A DNA stretch of 64,000 bases, taken from Vibrio sp. FE10 (GTDB taxonomy: Bacteria; Pseudomonadota; Gammaproteobacteria; Enterobacterales; Vibrionaceae). Below the pieces are notes generated by a model that saw only the letters and a program-made list of their open reading frames with translations, was not told where the DNA came from and made no database searches. The stretch spans positions 1,054,001-1,118,000 of the forward strand of contig NZ_AP028068.1 in assembly GCF_030297155.1 (NCBI RefSeq), written 5' to 3'. Within the stretch, counting starts at the first letter, position 1. The number at the start of each line of letters is the position of its first letter. Shown piece after piece: positions 40,557 through 49,883 of the stretch. The position numbers and the translations under genes are program-made.

Positions 40557-40654
40557 GTGAATTCCGTCGCAAATGAGTTGATGCGGCTAGTTTGACAGGT
40601 CGTTATACTTACAGATATCTTTAAAAAGACATCAGGCGCGATAGGAAGACAAGT

Positions 40655-41443
40655 TTGAAAAAACACTCAAGAAACCTTCATCCATCCTTATCAATCGATA
40701 AGGCACCATCCAATGTATTTATGAATTTCGAAGCTTTTTTATCGAACACCGAAACTCGTATACATAGCCATCCTTGGGGACAGGTTCAGTTGATCAGCGG
40801 TGGGATTCTTGAAATGGAAGCCGAAGGCATACGCTTTCTCGCGCCACCACACCTCGCTATTTGGGTGCCTGCTGGGGTCATGCACTGCAGTTACAACCGT
40901 AAGCCATTGGACTACTGTTCATTGAATATTGCCCATGAGTTAACTCAACATCTGCCTGAGAAAACTAGCCTCATTAAGATCACCCCAATCGTCTCTTCGA
41001 TCATTGATGACTTTCGTCAGCGCGATATCAACGTCGCACAAAGCGAACAAGATCAAAGGCTTGTTCAGGTGCTACTCGATCAACTAGCAGAACGCCAAGT
41101 CGAGCATCACTTCTTGCCCTCAACGGATAACAAGTATCTTGCGCCTATTCTTGCTGCCATAGAAGAGAACCCAACCGATGATATCTCATTAAAGGATTGG
41201 GCAGAGAAAGTACACGCAACCGAGCGTACTTTGTCGCGTCATTGCCAAAGTGAATTGGGGATGAGCTTTACGGAATGGCGACTAAGAGTTCGCTACCTGT
41301 ACTCGATGGATCTGTTAAGAAACGGGCAGTCGGTTAAAGAGGTGGCACTCACATTAGGTTACAACCAAGCCAGCCCCTTCATTAGTATGTTCAAGAAATA
41401 TTCTGGCCAAACACCAGAACAATATAAGAACAGATTGTTGTAG
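40655..41443 (+). CDS. AraC-family transcriptional regulator with cupin N-terminus
   Basis: The 262-residue product has an N-terminal cupin-type sensor (residues 30-90: HSHPWGQVQLISGGILEMEA, APPHLAIWVPAGVMHCSY) with metal-like His residues, and a C-terminal double HTH (DISLKDWAEKVHATERTLSR and VKEVALTLGYNQASPFISMF). The start is a TTG with GGAAG about six bases upstream; no ATG lies nearby in frame. It resembles the YdeO/NimR-type regulators next to exporters. Divergence from the EamA gene suggests effector-dependent control of export. Confidence 0.9.
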   Translation: MKKHSRNLHPSLSIDKAPSNVFMNFEAFLSNTETRIHSHPWGQVQLISGGILEMEAEGIRFLAPPHLAIWVPAGVMHCSYNRKPLDYCSLNIAHELTQHLPEKTSLIKITPIVSSIIDDFRQRDINVAQSEQDQRLVQVLLDQLAERQVEHHFLPSTDNKYLAPILAAIEENPTDDISLKDWAEKVHATERTLSRHCQSELGMSFTEWRLRVRYLYSMDLLRNGQSVKEVALTLGYNQASPFISMFKKYSGQTPEQYKNRLL

Positions 41444-41699
41444 TTTGTGTATGGAGAGGCATCAGTTTGAAAAGCGGATTTCTGTCATCGGTAAGTAACG
41501 TGAAGTATTGCTAAACCAAATTCTCCAGAGTGCATTGCTGGTAATAGCGTATCGAGATCTGGATATTTACCCCTTCAATAATAAAGTGCTAGATTTCCCT
41601 TTTTATAAATAAACCGATTGCATATAAATTGTGTTTTGTAGAGTATTAGGGCACTCATCAATAGTGAGTGATTAAAACAATAATAAGGATACTAAAACA

Positions 41700-42494
41700 A
41701 TGAAAATGCGTTTAAATCTAAGCCTTTTCCTAATTTCTACAGTTCTTAGTCCAGTTGCGCTTGCCGATACTACATTCCCTGACGGCTATTACCTCGAAGC
41801 TGAAGGGCTGAGTGGAAATGCTTTAAAAGACATGCTTGGTGTCATTGCTGCTCGTGGGCAAAAGCAATTGTCGTATAACCAAGTTTGGTCTGCATTAAAA
41901 GACACCAATGAAGACCCGAATAACCCGAACAACGTGATTCTGTATTACAGTGGCCGTTCACAATCTAAGGATTTTACGTCGTCGGGTAATAACGATAAGA
42001 ATGCATGGAACCGTGAGCACCTTTGGCCTAAATCTTTTGGTTTCAAGCGTAAAGATCAATGGGGCTATACCGATATCCACCACCTACAGCCAACCGATGC
42101 TGAGATCAACTCAATCCGCTCAAACAAAGACTTTGATTTTGGCGGCTCGCCATTGAAAAAGTCGCCACTGAACAAAACCGATTACGACAGCTTTGAGCCT
42201 AGAGATGCCGTTAAGGGTGATACTGCTCGTTCGATTTTCTACATGGCTGTGCGTTATGAAGGCAACAACGCAAACATGCCTGACTTGTATCTGGTTGATG
42301 ATGTTTCGAGTACGTCAGGTAAGCCTAAGGTTGGAAAGCTATGCACATTACTCCAATGGCATAACGCGGACCCAGTAGACAATTGGGAACGTAACCGCCA
42401 TGAAAAAGCCGTGCAATGGCAAGGCAACCGTAACCCGTTTATTGATAACCCAGGCTGGGTAAACGATATTTATGGCAGTAGATGTAACGGGTAA
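41700..42494 (+). CDS. endA: Endonuclease I, secreted/periplasmic nuclease
   Basis: This non-specific DNA/RNA endonuclease of the EndA/Dns/Vvn type has 264 residues, with a signal peptide ending PVALAD. The beta-beta-alpha-metal core is visible: the NREHLWPKSFGF motif with the catalytic His, YTDIHHLQPTDAEINSIRSN, and RGDIARS-like KGDTARSIFYMAVRYEG with downstream Asn/His residues. Length is near V. vulnificus Vvn (232) plus an extended tail. In vibrios such nucleases (Dns) degrade extracellular DNA and limit transformation. AAGGATA precedes ATG 41700. It is monocistronic with a terminator. Confidence 0.93.
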   Translation: MKMRLNLSLFLISTVLSPVALADTTFPDGYYLEAEGLSGNALKDMLGVIAARGQKQLSYNQVWSALKDTNEDPNNPNNVILYYSGRSQSKDFTSSGNNDKNAWNREHLWPKSFGFKRKDQWGYTDIHHLQPTDAEINSIRSNKDFDFGGSPLKKSPLNKTDYDSFEPRDAVKGDTARSIFYMAVRYEGNNANMPDLYLVDDVSSTSGKPKVGKLCTLLQWHNADPVDNWERNRHEKAVQWQGNRNPFIDNPGWVNDIYGSRCNG

Positions 42495-42538
42495 TTAGTC
42501 GTTTAAACAAGATTAATCGGTAGCTATATCTCAGAAAA

Positions 42539-42568
42539 ATAAAAAGGCCATCTTCGTGATGGCTTTTT
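42539..42568 (+). terminator. Rho-independent terminator of endA
   Basis: GCCATC / GATGGC with loop TTCGT is flanked by A5 and T5; it could act in both directions. Confidence 0.85.
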
Positions 42569-42681
42569 AATCACTAGCCTAAAAATCAGGTCGGTAAACA
42601 CAACCCTTAATCTGAACGGAAATTGCCGAACCTTGAGCGTTACTTTTACAGTGCCTCAAACGTTTATTGCGGACTCATCAA

Positions 42682-43032
42682 CTATAAGAGATTAATTCCA
42701 AAATGCTTGGCCAGCGTATTTACGACACCAAAACAAACGATTGATATAAAACAACTGAATAACAACGTCGCCCAAAAGGAATATTTGCTCAGTAAATAGG
42801 GAAACAGCAGGAACATTGGAAGTGTTGGCACGACAAACCAGAACGTATAGAAAGCATGGTTTGATAGTTGGTCGGAACCTTGGCCTTCGATATACATCCA
42901 TATCAACGCGAGAATAGTGACTGTTGGTAAGGCAGCGACCAAAGCCCCGAGCTTGTCGCTACGCTTAGCAACTTCAGAGATAAGAACAACAATTGCTGCT
43001 GTCGTTAAATACTTGAAAACAATCCACCACAT
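42682..43032 (-). CDS. DUF3147 small integral membrane protein
   Basis: The 116-residue protein has four hydrophobic helices (FKYLTTAAIVVLISEVA; LGALVAALPTVTILALIWMY; FYTFWFVVPTLPMFLLFPYL; WATLLFSCFISIVCFGVVN). LGALVAALPTVTIL is characteristic of DUF3147. ATG 43032 has GGAG about six bases upstream, preferred over an upstream TTG. Function unknown; single gene. Confidence 0.85.
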   Translation of the reverse strand: MWWIVFKYLTTAAIVVLISEVAKRSDKLGALVAALPTVTILALIWMYIEGQGSDQLSNHAFYTFWFVVPTLPMFLLFPYLLSKYSFWATLLFSCFISIVCFGVVNTLAKHFGINLL

Positions 43033-43201
43033 GCTGCGCTCCAAGAATAAACTTAAAGTTTAGCTGACTGAACCTAAGTAGTGAACGAATTAGGTCGACC
43101 GAGGAGTGGTCCGCATGAGAAGTTGATTAGCGATATTCAATGCTAAAGGGTATGGGGCAAAAGGAGCGCCCAAAACGAACTATCGACGCCATAGCCTCTT
43201 G

Positions 43202-43753
43202 CTATGCTCCTTTTTCCACGAACATTTGCTTGTACGATTTCGTTTGCAAGGCTTTTGGTGTTAAACCAAATTTGTTCGCCAGACCTTCCAGCTCAACTTT
43301 GTAGTCCGATAACATAGATTCATCATCTGTCATTATTGCGAACTCAGCAAAATCACCGATACCCGCCAAGGAATCGACGGTAATATGAAAATCTCCAACA
43401 AAGTAGATGCTCCGTGTTTTCTCCGCTTTTAGCACCACTTCAAACCCCATGGTTTCCAACATGCTGCGAGCTTTTGAGGCGTCAGTAATATTTGTCGCTT
43501 CACAGCGGTCTGACTCGGGGCCTTTTACTATCCACAACTTGATACCTGAAGGTTCCATCGTCCGAATACACACGCTTTTATTCTCGGCATGTAAGGTTTT
43601 ATCTGGTGAATCAAAATACCAATCACATTCAACATTATCTTCGAGCATAATTTCGTGAGGCATTAACCGTAAGGCTTCGAGGAAGACCGATTTCGAGTCA
43701 ATCCGATACTTTAGCTCAACTTCGTATTTACCTTGGAAATGATTGTGGTTCAT
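43202..43753 (-). CDS. CYTH-domain protein (class IV adenylate cyclase / CyaB-like)
   Basis: The 183-residue cytosolic protein has the CYTH hallmark ExExK near the N-terminus (KYEVELKYRI). Further acidic and basic tunnel residues alternate along the strands: VECDWYFDSPDKTL, SVCIRTME, KLWIVKGP and HITVDSLAGIGDFAEFAIM. It resembles AC-IV/CyaB enzymes, which make cAMP in Aeromonas, but many relatives are triphosphatases (thiamine or inorganic). The substrate cannot be chosen from sequence alone. GAAG lies upstream of the ATG. No partner gene is evident. Confidence 0.85.
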   Translation of the reverse strand: MNHNHFQGKYEVELKYRIDSKSVFLEALRLMPHEIMLEDNVECDWYFDSPDKTLHAENKSVCIRTMEPSGIKLWIVKGPESDRCEATNITDASKARSMLETMGFEVVLKAEKTRSIYFVGDFHITVDSLAGIGDFAEFAIMTDDESMLSDYKVELEGLANKFGLTPKALQTKSYKQMFVEKGA

Positions 43754-43832
43754 AAGCTACTTCAACGTAAAAATAGGATTCTAACATAGGAGAGAGAGGT
43801 AAAATTTGAGTAGGCGCATAGTGCCGGTATGC

Positions 43833-44975
43833 CTAATACCCCGTCAGCTCCATATAACCAGAACCAGAGTGAGATCCTTTAATCACGATTGGCCCTTCCC
43901 AATAGGGAACCGATAGAGGCATTTTAGCTTTTGGATTGAGTGCCGAGACTGTCAGTTCTATTTGCTGGCTTGGAATTGAAACCTGCCACTCGGTTGGATA
44001 GTCACGCCCATCGACTTCTGTTTGCTTGATGGCGGTTAGGCTGATGTCTTGCTGTGAAATCGCAATGCCAAAACCATCTTGTTGCATTAACCTTGCGTGA
44101 GCATAACTGGCTTCGCCTGTTGTTGAATTTCGAAGTTGGAATACGACTAAGCTGGTTTCATCATTGAGCCTTAATGCAAACCAATCCCAGCCTTGCTGCG
44201 AGTCGAGTAAGAACTGCGAGCTCCACTCTCTGTCTATCCAGCCTTTACCAGAAACCTGATGCGTCACGCGATCAATGGTCACTTTGCCTGATACATCGAT
44301 GAATGGCTGGCTGTAGTAATAGGAAGCCACTTTGCCATCGCCACTTTTGGTGCTGTAGCCTTGCTCACCCTGTTTTTGATAGGGAGCGTCGCTGGTGAGT
44401 GTCAACCAGTAGCCAAATTGTTCTGAATTGACATTCAATGTTGCGGGGAAGAGGTCATTGGTAGAAGAGTTCCATTGCCAGTCATCAAGATAGACACGAA
44501 ATGGTGAGGTACTTACTCCTGCCAGTTCTGCTTGGTCACGAGACCATTTTTCATCGGCATAATGTTTGTCTTCGGTTGTGACCGCACTGTGCGCCATGTA
44601 GATCTGTTGGCTTTGCCATGCGGTCTGCTTAGGTTGCTTGGTTTGATTGTCGTTTTCTTCTGGGGCTGAGGCAAAGCGGAACTGTGTCCATTGCACCCCC
44701 AGAGCATTGCCATTTTCATCGATAAGGTTAGCGGTTAAATACCACCATTCATGACGAAATCTTGGGTGTGCTTGGTGGTCGGCAGGGAAAGTGATCTCTA
44801 CGCCTTTAACTACCGGTGTGAATTGCTCATTCTGCTTTTTCTCATTGTTACCACCGAGTATTGCCCCCATATTTTGAGCTAATTTTGGATCGGCTCTCTC
44901 ACAACCCCACAGAAATAACAGGTTAAGCAAGACTGCGGATATTTTGATTAGCTTACTCTTCGCGTTAATAGTCAT
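43833..44975 (-). CDS. AttH-like lipocalin-domain lipoprotein
   Basis: The 380-residue product has a signal peptide ending in a Cys (LLNLLFLWGCERA), probably a lipoprotein. Two lipocalin-like (AttH/carotenoid 1,2-hydratase-type) halves follow, with FRHEWWYLTANLIDENGN and the conserved GKGWIDREWSSQFLLDSQQG and WDWFALRLND segments. ATG 44975 overlaps the permease stop (TGATG) and has GAGG seven bases away. It is the third gene of an ABC ATPase/permease/AttH set like the attEFGH region of Agrobacterium. The role may be delivery of a hydrophobic compound or lipoprotein; the substrate is unknown. A degenerate second copy of its 3' end lies at 55270-55357. Confidence 0.88.
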   Translation of the reverse strand: MTINAKSKLIKISAVLLNLLFLWGCERADPKLAQNMGAILGGNNEKKQNEQFTPVVKGVEITFPADHQAHPRFRHEWWYLTANLIDENGNALGVQWTQFRFASAPEENDNQTKQPKQTAWQSQQIYMAHSAVTTEDKHYADEKWSRDQAELAGVSTSPFRVYLDDWQWNSSTNDLFPATLNVNSEQFGYWLTLTSDAPYQKQGEQGYSTKSGDGKVASYYYSQPFIDVSGKVTIDRVTHQVSGKGWIDREWSSQFLLDSQQGWDWFALRLNDETSLVVFQLRNSTTGEASYAHARLMQQDGFGIAISQQDISLTAIKQTEVDGRDYPTEWQVSIPSQQIELTVSALNPKAKMPLSVPYWEGPIVIKGSHSGSGYMELTGY

Positions 44976-47518
44976 CACAACACCTCGCTCTGCAAACTGG
45001 ATACCACGGGTTTACTGACTAAACGCCACAGTGGAATTAAGGTCGCAATCACCGCCACTAGAATCGTGATGGCGGCAATACCGAGCGCATCGCTCCAGTT
45101 CCATACGTAATTTAGACTCCAACCAAAGGCGCGCAGGGTCACGATGTCCGTCAACACATAACCGACCATAGCACCGAGCGGTATGGCAATAACCAGAGTA
45201 AAAGCCACCAACACAACGATTTGCCCGAGCACCATCGCCATCAGATTTTTACGGCTTACGCCAAGCGCATACAATCTTGCGATAGCGGCCTTACGAGCAT
45301 CGAGCAACATAAAGCACGCACAGAACAAGCCAATGACGGCGACCATCAAAGTGACGCCATTCAGCGCGCGAGTGATGGCGAAGGTTTGTGAAAAGATATC
45401 CAAAGCGATTGATTTGATCTGTGCTTGATCGTAAAGCTGACTTGGGTGCAAATTGAGTTGTTGGCGAAGTTGTTCGTATACCACTTGTGGGTCGCCAGAG
45501 ACTTTGACTCCCAAGCTGGTGGGCAAGTCAGTAAAGCCGCTTTCAAGCCAAAGGTTTGGAGCAAGCAACACTTCTCCATTCGGCGAGCCGTAATCGTGAA
45601 AAATAGCACCGACGATGAGTGTTTTATCTTGGATCGCATCGAGTTCAAGTTTGCTGTTCAATGATAATCCGAGCTTCACCGCCGTGGGTTCGCTGATCGC
45701 CACTAACTCACCTTGGTAAAAGCGTGACCAGAAGTTATCAAGCTGCGATTGGAATACCATGGTTTGCTCTAATGTATTTTTGTCTTTGGTGCCGAGTAAC
45801 GTGGGTAGGCCCTGCAAGTTATCGTCGACATAGTACTGCTTATAAACGGTTTCAACGTTCTCAAACTGCTCTAATGCGCGCTCGACATTAGCGATTTCGC
45901 CCTGAGCAGGGCTAACGTAAATGTCGGCATGCAGTCGTTGCTCTAACCATTGCTTTAGGGTGGATTCAAAGCTACCGACTAAGGTATTCATTCCCATGTT
46001 GGCGGTAACCGCAAGCAGCAGTGCCATCATGGCAAGGGAGAGGGGAGATATGAGCTCTCGCAGTTCAGCAAACAGATACTGCATTAATCCAGACTGAGTG
46101 CGTTGTTCACTCCAATTTGCTAACACGCTGAGCGTTTTGGGTAGATACAAAGGAATCGACACCACCAATACACCAAGCCACGCCATAGTGAAGCGATGAT
46201 GCTCGCTGAGCCATAAGCCAGCCAACGCGATAACGGTCAGCACCACACCGATGGTAAACAGCTGATTTTCGTTAGACGCTTCCGGCGCTTGGTAAAAACC
46301 ACCATGAGAAGAGAGCGGTTGTCGAATGCGCTGCTTAAAGTGTTGCCAACATGCGACTAACGTAGCCGCTAACGTGAGTAATAAAGCTTGTGCAAACCAT
46401 TGCCACTGCCATGTGCCGGGCAATAGCGTTGCGCCATAAAGTTGTTCAAGGGTTATCGCAACGGTTGGGTGTAGCCAATGGCTCAACTGAATACCCAAAA
46501 TGAAACCGAGTGATGCGCCTAGTGTGACTAAAACAGTGAGCTCGATTAGCAGAGCAGAGAACACGATGCTTGGTGAAACTCCGGCTTGCTGAATTTGTAC
46601 TAACAGCCGATTACGTTTGAGCAAGCTGTACTTCACGCCGTTGTAAGCGATGAACAAACCAACCAAGAACGCCAGTAAGCTCATGGCAGTGAGGTTGAGG
46701 TGAAAGCTGTCGGTAATAGATCCGAGATCGGTACTTTGGTTGTTGGAAATCCACTGCCCTTGTTCTGCTATGAGATTCTGCCATTTGTCTTGCGCGTGGC
46801 TCTTGGTATCAAAAACAGCGATGTAGCTCAGTTGTCCTTGCTTGTTAAGCAATTGCTGGGCGAATCCAATGTCCATCAACATCCGACTACCTAGCTGCCA
46901 TTCATCGGGCAGCACTACCACCTGGGTGACTATTTCATCCAAAGTGAGTGTTTCTACTTCACCCAAGCTTTGATGTTGCGATTGGCTCATCATGACGATG
47001 GGCTTGCCAGCTAACAATTGAGAAAGCGGTAAGGCGCTGTTGAACAGAGATATGTTTTGACTGTCTTCTGAGGTTCCATCGTTTTCGGCTGGCTTGTCGG
47101 TAGAATAGCGAGATCGTGAGGTGAGAGCAGCGATCAATTCACTGCCTTGTACCGACCAACGACGACCTTGATCGTCTCTCACTCGCCCTTCAATCACAGG
47201 CAATATTGCGCTCAAGCCATTTTGTCTTAGCTTGAAGTAGAGCGATTCTGGTAAGTAGTTTTGCCCTGCTGGTGGAATGATCAGGTTTTGCGCTTGAGCG
47301 CTCAGTTGTTCGGTGGATTCAGCGTAGCTACGTTTGGCATTCAGATTGATAGCTTGCACCGCGACAAAAAGGGTGACCGCCAACACGATACCAATCAAGA
47401 TGGCCGCCGCTTGTAAGGGCGATTGGCGATAGTGCGCAGCGAATAGGTTTAGCGTAAGTTTTGTGTGAGTCAGCCAGGCGTGATTTAACCTAGAGTGAGT
47501 TAAGTTAGCTTGCAGCAT
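44975..47518 (-). CDS. FtsX-like ABC transporter permease (AttF/G type)
   Basis: The 847-residue inner-membrane protein has one N-terminal helix (AAAILIGIVLAVTLFVAVQA), a large periplasmic domain, and two FtsX blocks. The first has about three helices near 260-375 and the second the last three helices near 700-840 (VTLMVAVIGLFCACFMLLDA; MVLGQIVVLVAFTLVIAIPL). The two MacB/LolC-type halves appear fused in one chain. ATG 47518 overlaps the ATPase gene by 14 bp. It pairs with the ATPase upstream and AttH downstream. Confidence 0.92.
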   Translation of the reverse strand: MLQANLTHSRLNHAWLTHTKLTLNLFAAHYRQSPLQAAAILIGIVLAVTLFVAVQAINLNAKRSYAESTEQLSAQAQNLIIPPAGQNYLPESLYFKLRQNGLSAILPVIEGRVRDDQGRRWSVQGSELIAALTSRSRYSTDKPAENDGTSEDSQNISLFNSALPLSQLLAGKPIVMMSQSQHQSLGEVETLTLDEIVTQVVVLPDEWQLGSRMLMDIGFAQQLLNKQGQLSYIAVFDTKSHAQDKWQNLIAEQGQWISNNQSTDLGSITDSFHLNLTAMSLLAFLVGLFIAYNGVKYSLLKRNRLLVQIQQAGVSPSIVFSALLIELTVLVTLGASLGFILGIQLSHWLHPTVAITLEQLYGATLLPGTWQWQWFAQALLLTLAATLVACWQHFKQRIRQPLSSHGGFYQAPEASNENQLFTIGVVLTVIALAGLWLSEHHRFTMAWLGVLVVSIPLYLPKTLSVLANWSEQRTQSGLMQYLFAELRELISPLSLAMMALLLAVTANMGMNTLVGSFESTLKQWLEQRLHADIYVSPAQGEIANVERALEQFENVETVYKQYYVDDNLQGLPTLLGTKDKNTLEQTMVFQSQLDNFWSRFYQGELVAISEPTAVKLGLSLNSKLELDAIQDKTLIVGAIFHDYGSPNGEVLLAPNLWLESGFTDLPTSLGVKVSGDPQVVYEQLRQQLNLHPSQLYDQAQIKSIALDIFSQTFAITRALNGVTLMVAVIGLFCACFMLLDARKAAIARLYALGVSRKNLMAMVLGQIVVLVAFTLVIAIPLGAMVGYVLTDIVTLRAFGWSLNYVWNWSDALGIAAITILVAVIATLIPLWRLVSKPVVSSLQSEVL

Positions 47519-48221
47519 GAGGCTTCTCAATGGCTTGATTTTGGTTTAGCTCTACACGCTTTAACTCTCCATCATCTAACACCAGTTGAGTCTGCATAAA
47601 ACTGGCACATTCGGGGCTGTGTGTAACCAGTAATACGGCGGTGTTGCCTTGTGTGGTGATTTCGTTCAATAGCCTCATTACCTCTAAACCAGCCTTGTGG
47701 TCGAGGTTGCCTGTGGGTTCATCGGCAAGTAGCAGTTTGGGTTTATGAGCTAATGCACGTGCGATCGCCACTCGTTGTTGCTGGCCACCAGAGAGTGCTG
47801 ATACATGTCTATCGAGCAGTTCACTGATGCCTAACGCTTTCACTAAATAATCACACCAGTCGCCCCATTTTTGTTGATTCAAATGCAACGGGAACGCGAT
47901 GTTTTGTTTTACGTTGAGTGGGGTTAACAGATTGAACTGCTGAAAGATAACACCCAGTTTTTGATGGCGGAAGCGACTCCATTGTGGGTCTTTCCAAACC
48001 GAAGTGTTGTCCCCATCGAGCCACAACTCACCTCCTGAAAGCGGTTCAAAGCCTGCTATTAGGTTGAGTAGAGTACTTTTCCCGCTGCCACTTGCTCCTG
48101 TCAAAGCTACGCTTGCCCCTGTTGCCAAAGTGAAGTCGACGCTCTCTAACACGTTATGGGTGTCTTTGCCGTCAACAAAGCTTTTGCTGGCCTGTTTCAG
48201 CGTGACAACTGGGTTTTCCAT
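47505..48221 (-). CDS. ABC transporter ATPase, MacB/LolD type (AttE-like)
   Basis: The 238-residue ATPase has Walker A GASGSGKST, Q-loop FQQFNLLTPLNVKQN, signature LSGGQQQR, Walker B LLLADEPTGNLD and a switch His in VTHSPE. ADEPTGNLD and the short length place it in the LolD/MacB/FtsE group, which drives mechanotransmission permeases rather than classical import. AGGAG lies six bases before the ATG. It is the first gene of the three-gene att-like operon. Confidence 0.95.
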   Translation of the reverse strand: MENPVVTLKQASKSFVDGKDTHNVLESVDFTLATGASVALTGASGSGKSTLLNLIAGFEPLSGGELWLDGDNTSVWKDPQWSRFRHQKLGVIFQQFNLLTPLNVKQNIAFPLHLNQQKWGDWCDYLVKALGISELLDRHVSALSGGQQQRVAIARALAHKPKLLLADEPTGNLDHKAGLEVMRLLNEITTQGNTAVLLVTHSPECASFMQTQLVLDDGELKRVELNQNQAIEKPHAAS

Positions 48222-48644
48222 TTCCTCTCCTTGTATCCAACAATGACTATCAAACTGTAGACAACAATTTCAAATAATAGAGCGATTTATATCGAATTAT
48301 TAATAACTTGTACTTTGATAAGAGAGAAATAGATCAGTGAGAGGTGGAATTCGGACTCTCGTTGGGTCTTTGAATTATCACATCGCCTTGGGTTATTTAT
48401 TAGAAGGTTTTTTACGGCATCTAAGGGTAGCCAATTCCAACGCTTGGTATCTGGATGAAGATTATTTTGTGTGAGGATAAGGCGAGCGAAAGCTGTATCC
48501 CTAAAATATTTTTTCCCATAGCTTGTTAGTGTTTTTAATCATACATGCTCCGTTAAAGGTGTTGTATAGAAGACGAAATTATCTGGATGTAGAATGCAGA
48601 TAAGATCTGTACTGAATGAAGTTTATGCAAAAGGCGAAAATCAA
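48222..48644. other. Upstream region of the ABC operon and the broken kinase gene
   Basis: No gene is supported in 423 bp. It must hold the ABC operon promoter; otherwise I see nothing distinctive. Confidence 0.5.
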
Positions 48645-49149
48645 TTGAATCAACCTGTTTTATATATTTTCGGGTCTCCCAGCTTCAGGGAAATCGACAT
48701 TAGCGAAGTTGTTAGCAGAGAAAACGGGAGCGATGTATGTTCGCATTGATACTGTAGAGCAAGGGCTTACAGATCTTTGTTGCTTCAAAGTTGAAGGTGA
48801 GGGTTATCGTTTAAGTTACCGTATTGTTAAAGACAATTTGGCGTTAGGTATTAGCTGCATTTCTGACTCTTGTAATCCAATTGAGCTAACTCGAAACGAG
48901 TGGCAAGAGGTAGCGGAAAGTGTTGGTGCTAGGTTTGTCAATATTGAAGTTAGCTGCTCTGATCGTGAGGAACATGAAAGAAGGGTCATCACTCGACAAA
49001 GTGAAGTCGAAAACCTAAAGCTACCTGATTGGCAACAAGTAAAGAATCGTCACTATGAGGAATGGAAAACTGAAGTTATTAAAATCGACACGTCAGGTAA
49101 AAATACCGATACATCATTTATAGAATTGACGGAAAAGTTAGGTGTTTAA
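48645..49149 (+). pseudogene. P-loop kinase-like protein, frameshifted near the N-terminus
   Basis: From TTG 48645 (AAAGGCG upstream) the reading frame gives MNQPVLYIF. The following P-loop, SGLPASGKSTLAKLLAEKTG, continues only in the next frame, from the TTTT run at 48667-48670. One missing T explains the break. Downstream the frame is intact to 49149 and holds RIDTVEQGL, GEGYRLSYR, DNLALGISCISDSCNPIELTR and the CSDREEHERR block typical of the AAA_33/adenylylsulfate-kinase-like family. No ATG, GTG or TTG allows the P-loop frame to start by itself after its upstream stop. It is a pseudogene, a phase-variable gene or a sequencing error. Confidence 0.8.
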
Positions 49150-49199
49150 TACTCAGGTAGAGTGACATATTGAAAATCTCAATCTTTCATTCAAAATAA

Positions 49200-49229
49200 A
49201 GGTGACATTACATATAGGCAATGTCACCT
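49200..49229. terminator. Hairpin between convergent genes
   Basis: The 10-bp perfect stem AGGTGACATT / AATGTCACCT with a ten-base loop is followed by TTTATTTTG on the minus strand. Confidence 0.65.
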
Positions 49230-49276
49230 CTAAGGCATCGGGTTGTGAAACAAAGAGATTAACCAATGAGTACTTG

Positions 49277-49837
49277 TTACTTAGAAACGACCGTCCATTT
49301 CATTAGAACTGACTCTGCTTCCTCACACTGAATCAGTTCTAATGGACGTTTCACCCATGGGCCCGCTTCTTGAGTCTCGGATGTCACAACTAAACAGTAG
49401 CTAGAGTCCGCTTTTAATCGAATGGTTTGATCATTTTCGCTGTACACAAAACCTTGGTTTTTTGCATCACTGCATTCTAGTAACGCGAGCTCACTCTTTC
49501 CTTTCGCTAAAAGCCCCTGCATACAAAGTCCCTCAAACGCATAAGATTGAATCTTATTTGTTTCTCTGTTGTATTCAAATCTCACATCATGACCAGAATA
49601 GTTACGAGGAGAACCTTCAGGCGCTTTGGGTTTACAGGTGTGAGTTTGCATTAATTCGGATTGACCAGGGCCATAGGTATCAATACAAAATCCATAACCG
49701 TTTGGCTCATCCAAATTATCACTTAATACAATGTATGGAGGCTCTGTCGGCACATTCGGCTCTGCTGAAAAGAGAAATGAAGGGGCTGCAACTAAGCTAG
49801 ATGCCACAATGACTTTGGCTACATTTTTCAGTTTCAT
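49277..49837 (-). CDS. Secreted protein, possible ricin-type beta-trefoil
   Basis: The 186-residue product has a signal peptide (LKNVAKVIVASSLVAAPSFLFSAE) and six Cys in pairs after it (YGFCIDTYG, HTCKP, GLCMQG, LLECSD, YCLVV, QCEEAE). Spaced repeats of CxD/C...L plus the closing LMKWTVV resemble QxW-type lectin repeats, so a beta-trefoil is possible but not certain. GGATG lies upstream of the ATG. Single gene; role unknown. Confidence 0.7.
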   Translation of the reverse strand: MKLKNVAKVIVASSLVAAPSFLFSAEPNVPTEPPYIVLSDNLDEPNGYGFCIDTYGPGQSELMQTHTCKPKAPEGSPRNYSGHDVRFEYNRETNKIQSYAFEGLCMQGLLAKGKSELALLECSDAKNQGFVYSENDQTIRLKADSSYCLVVTSETQEAGPWVKRPLELIQCEEAESVLMKWTVVSK

Positions 49838-49883
49838 ATCTATTTCATCCTTTAATAAATTTCGGTGTTGTAACTAAAACGGC

